Below, piece by piece: positions 59,525 to 59,577 of a stretch of 59,577 nt of DNA. Numbering within the stretch: the first letter of the stretch is position 1; each line of letters begins with the position of its first letter. Source of the stretch: Vineibacter terrae (GTDB taxonomy: Bacteria; Pseudomonadota; Alphaproteobacteria; Reyranellales; Reyranellaceae); NCBI RefSeq assembly GCF_008039615.1, contig NZ_VDUZ01000053.1, positions 1-59,577 on the forward strand, in the 5' to 3' direction. The notes beneath the pieces were generated by a model. The model searched no databases, was not told the origin of the DNA, and was given only the letters and a program-made list of their open reading frames with translations. A program made the position numbers and the translations under genes.

Positions 59525-59577
59525 GCTCCAGCGCCGCATCCGGCGCATAGCGCCGGACTCATGAGCGGCGCTGGAGC
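59525..59577. repeat. Inverted repeat cut by window edge
   Basis: GCTCCAGCGCCGC (59525-59537) and its exact complement at 59565-59577 flank a second small hairpin CCGGCGC/GCGCCGG. It follows the NudK gene and may be longer beyond the window. Confidence 0.7.

Overview
The window is a chromosomal segment of a GC-rich bacterium, most likely an alphaproteobacterium. This is inferred from base composition, from the mix of families (GluQ-RS, a PF09859-type oxygenase, an HNH protein, many ABC importers, CoA-dependent catabolism) and from the abundant palindromic intergenic repeats; a Reyranella- or Rhodospirillales-like soil or water organism would fit, but no rRNA gene is present to prove it. I see no tRNA or rRNA gene, CRISPR array, transposase or prophage gene. 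About 62 genes fill almost all the sequence.

Layout. 1-1300: end of a MaoC-type hydratase and a short-chain dehydrogenase. 1408-6688: a lipid-linked sugar block (SAM methyltransferase, polyprenyl-phosphate glycosyltransferase, small EamA-type flippase, MFS exporter; divergently a GT-C-like membrane protein). 6797-10374: a tightly coupled minus-strand operon of two hotdog thioesterases, a glyoxalase-like protein, a MaoC hydratase, an alpha/beta hydrolase and an isochorismatase-like hydrolase. 10660-12781: a DEAD-box RNA helicase with an arginine-rich tail and a stand-alone RAM-domain protein. 12774-16228: Rieske oxygenase, LysR regulator and amidohydrolase. 16603-23984: DedA/TVP38-type membrane protein, iron alcohol dehydrogenase, orphan peptide-type solute-binding protein, methylmalonate-semialdehyde dehydrogenase and a TTC38-like protein. 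24010-31320: two amidases, GluQ-RS, an AlkA-like glycosylase, esterase, serine beta-lactamase-fold hydrolase and GNAT acetyltransferase. 31566-35996: a complete NitT/TauT-type ABC importer followed by a NicX-like ring-cleavage dioxygenase. 36232-42150: a minus-strand CoA-catabolic run. 42329-46948: MFS, carotenoid-cleavage-type oxygenase, nitronate monooxygenase-like and SnoaL-like proteins. 47222-48531: a two-gene DNA alkylation-repair operon. 48679-57226: a LacI-controlled uptake and catabolic island. 57398-59497: HNH endonuclease, SDR and NudK.

The best candidate for an undescribed system is the 48.7-57.2 kb island. A LacI regulator, an amidohydrolase and an RraA/LigK-family aldolase read leftward, and a five-gene Dpp-type importer reads rightward. 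The shared intergenic region holds two identical 17-bp sites in inverted orientation (51635-51651 and 51722-51738), each lying over a -10 hexamer. The solute-binding gene of this island has a single-base frameshift in a C-run, while an intact paralog sits alone at 19175-20746.

The second strong signal is architectural. Seven of the eight convergent gene junctions hold a large inverted repeat from at least four repeat families (the eighth is an 8-bp gene overlap), and none of the eight divergent junctions holds such an element. Other oddities are an exact 89-bp tandem duplication over the 3' end of the SnoaL-like gene, a probable 2-bp frameshift at its 5' end, and two calcium-loop-like repeats in the helicase tail.
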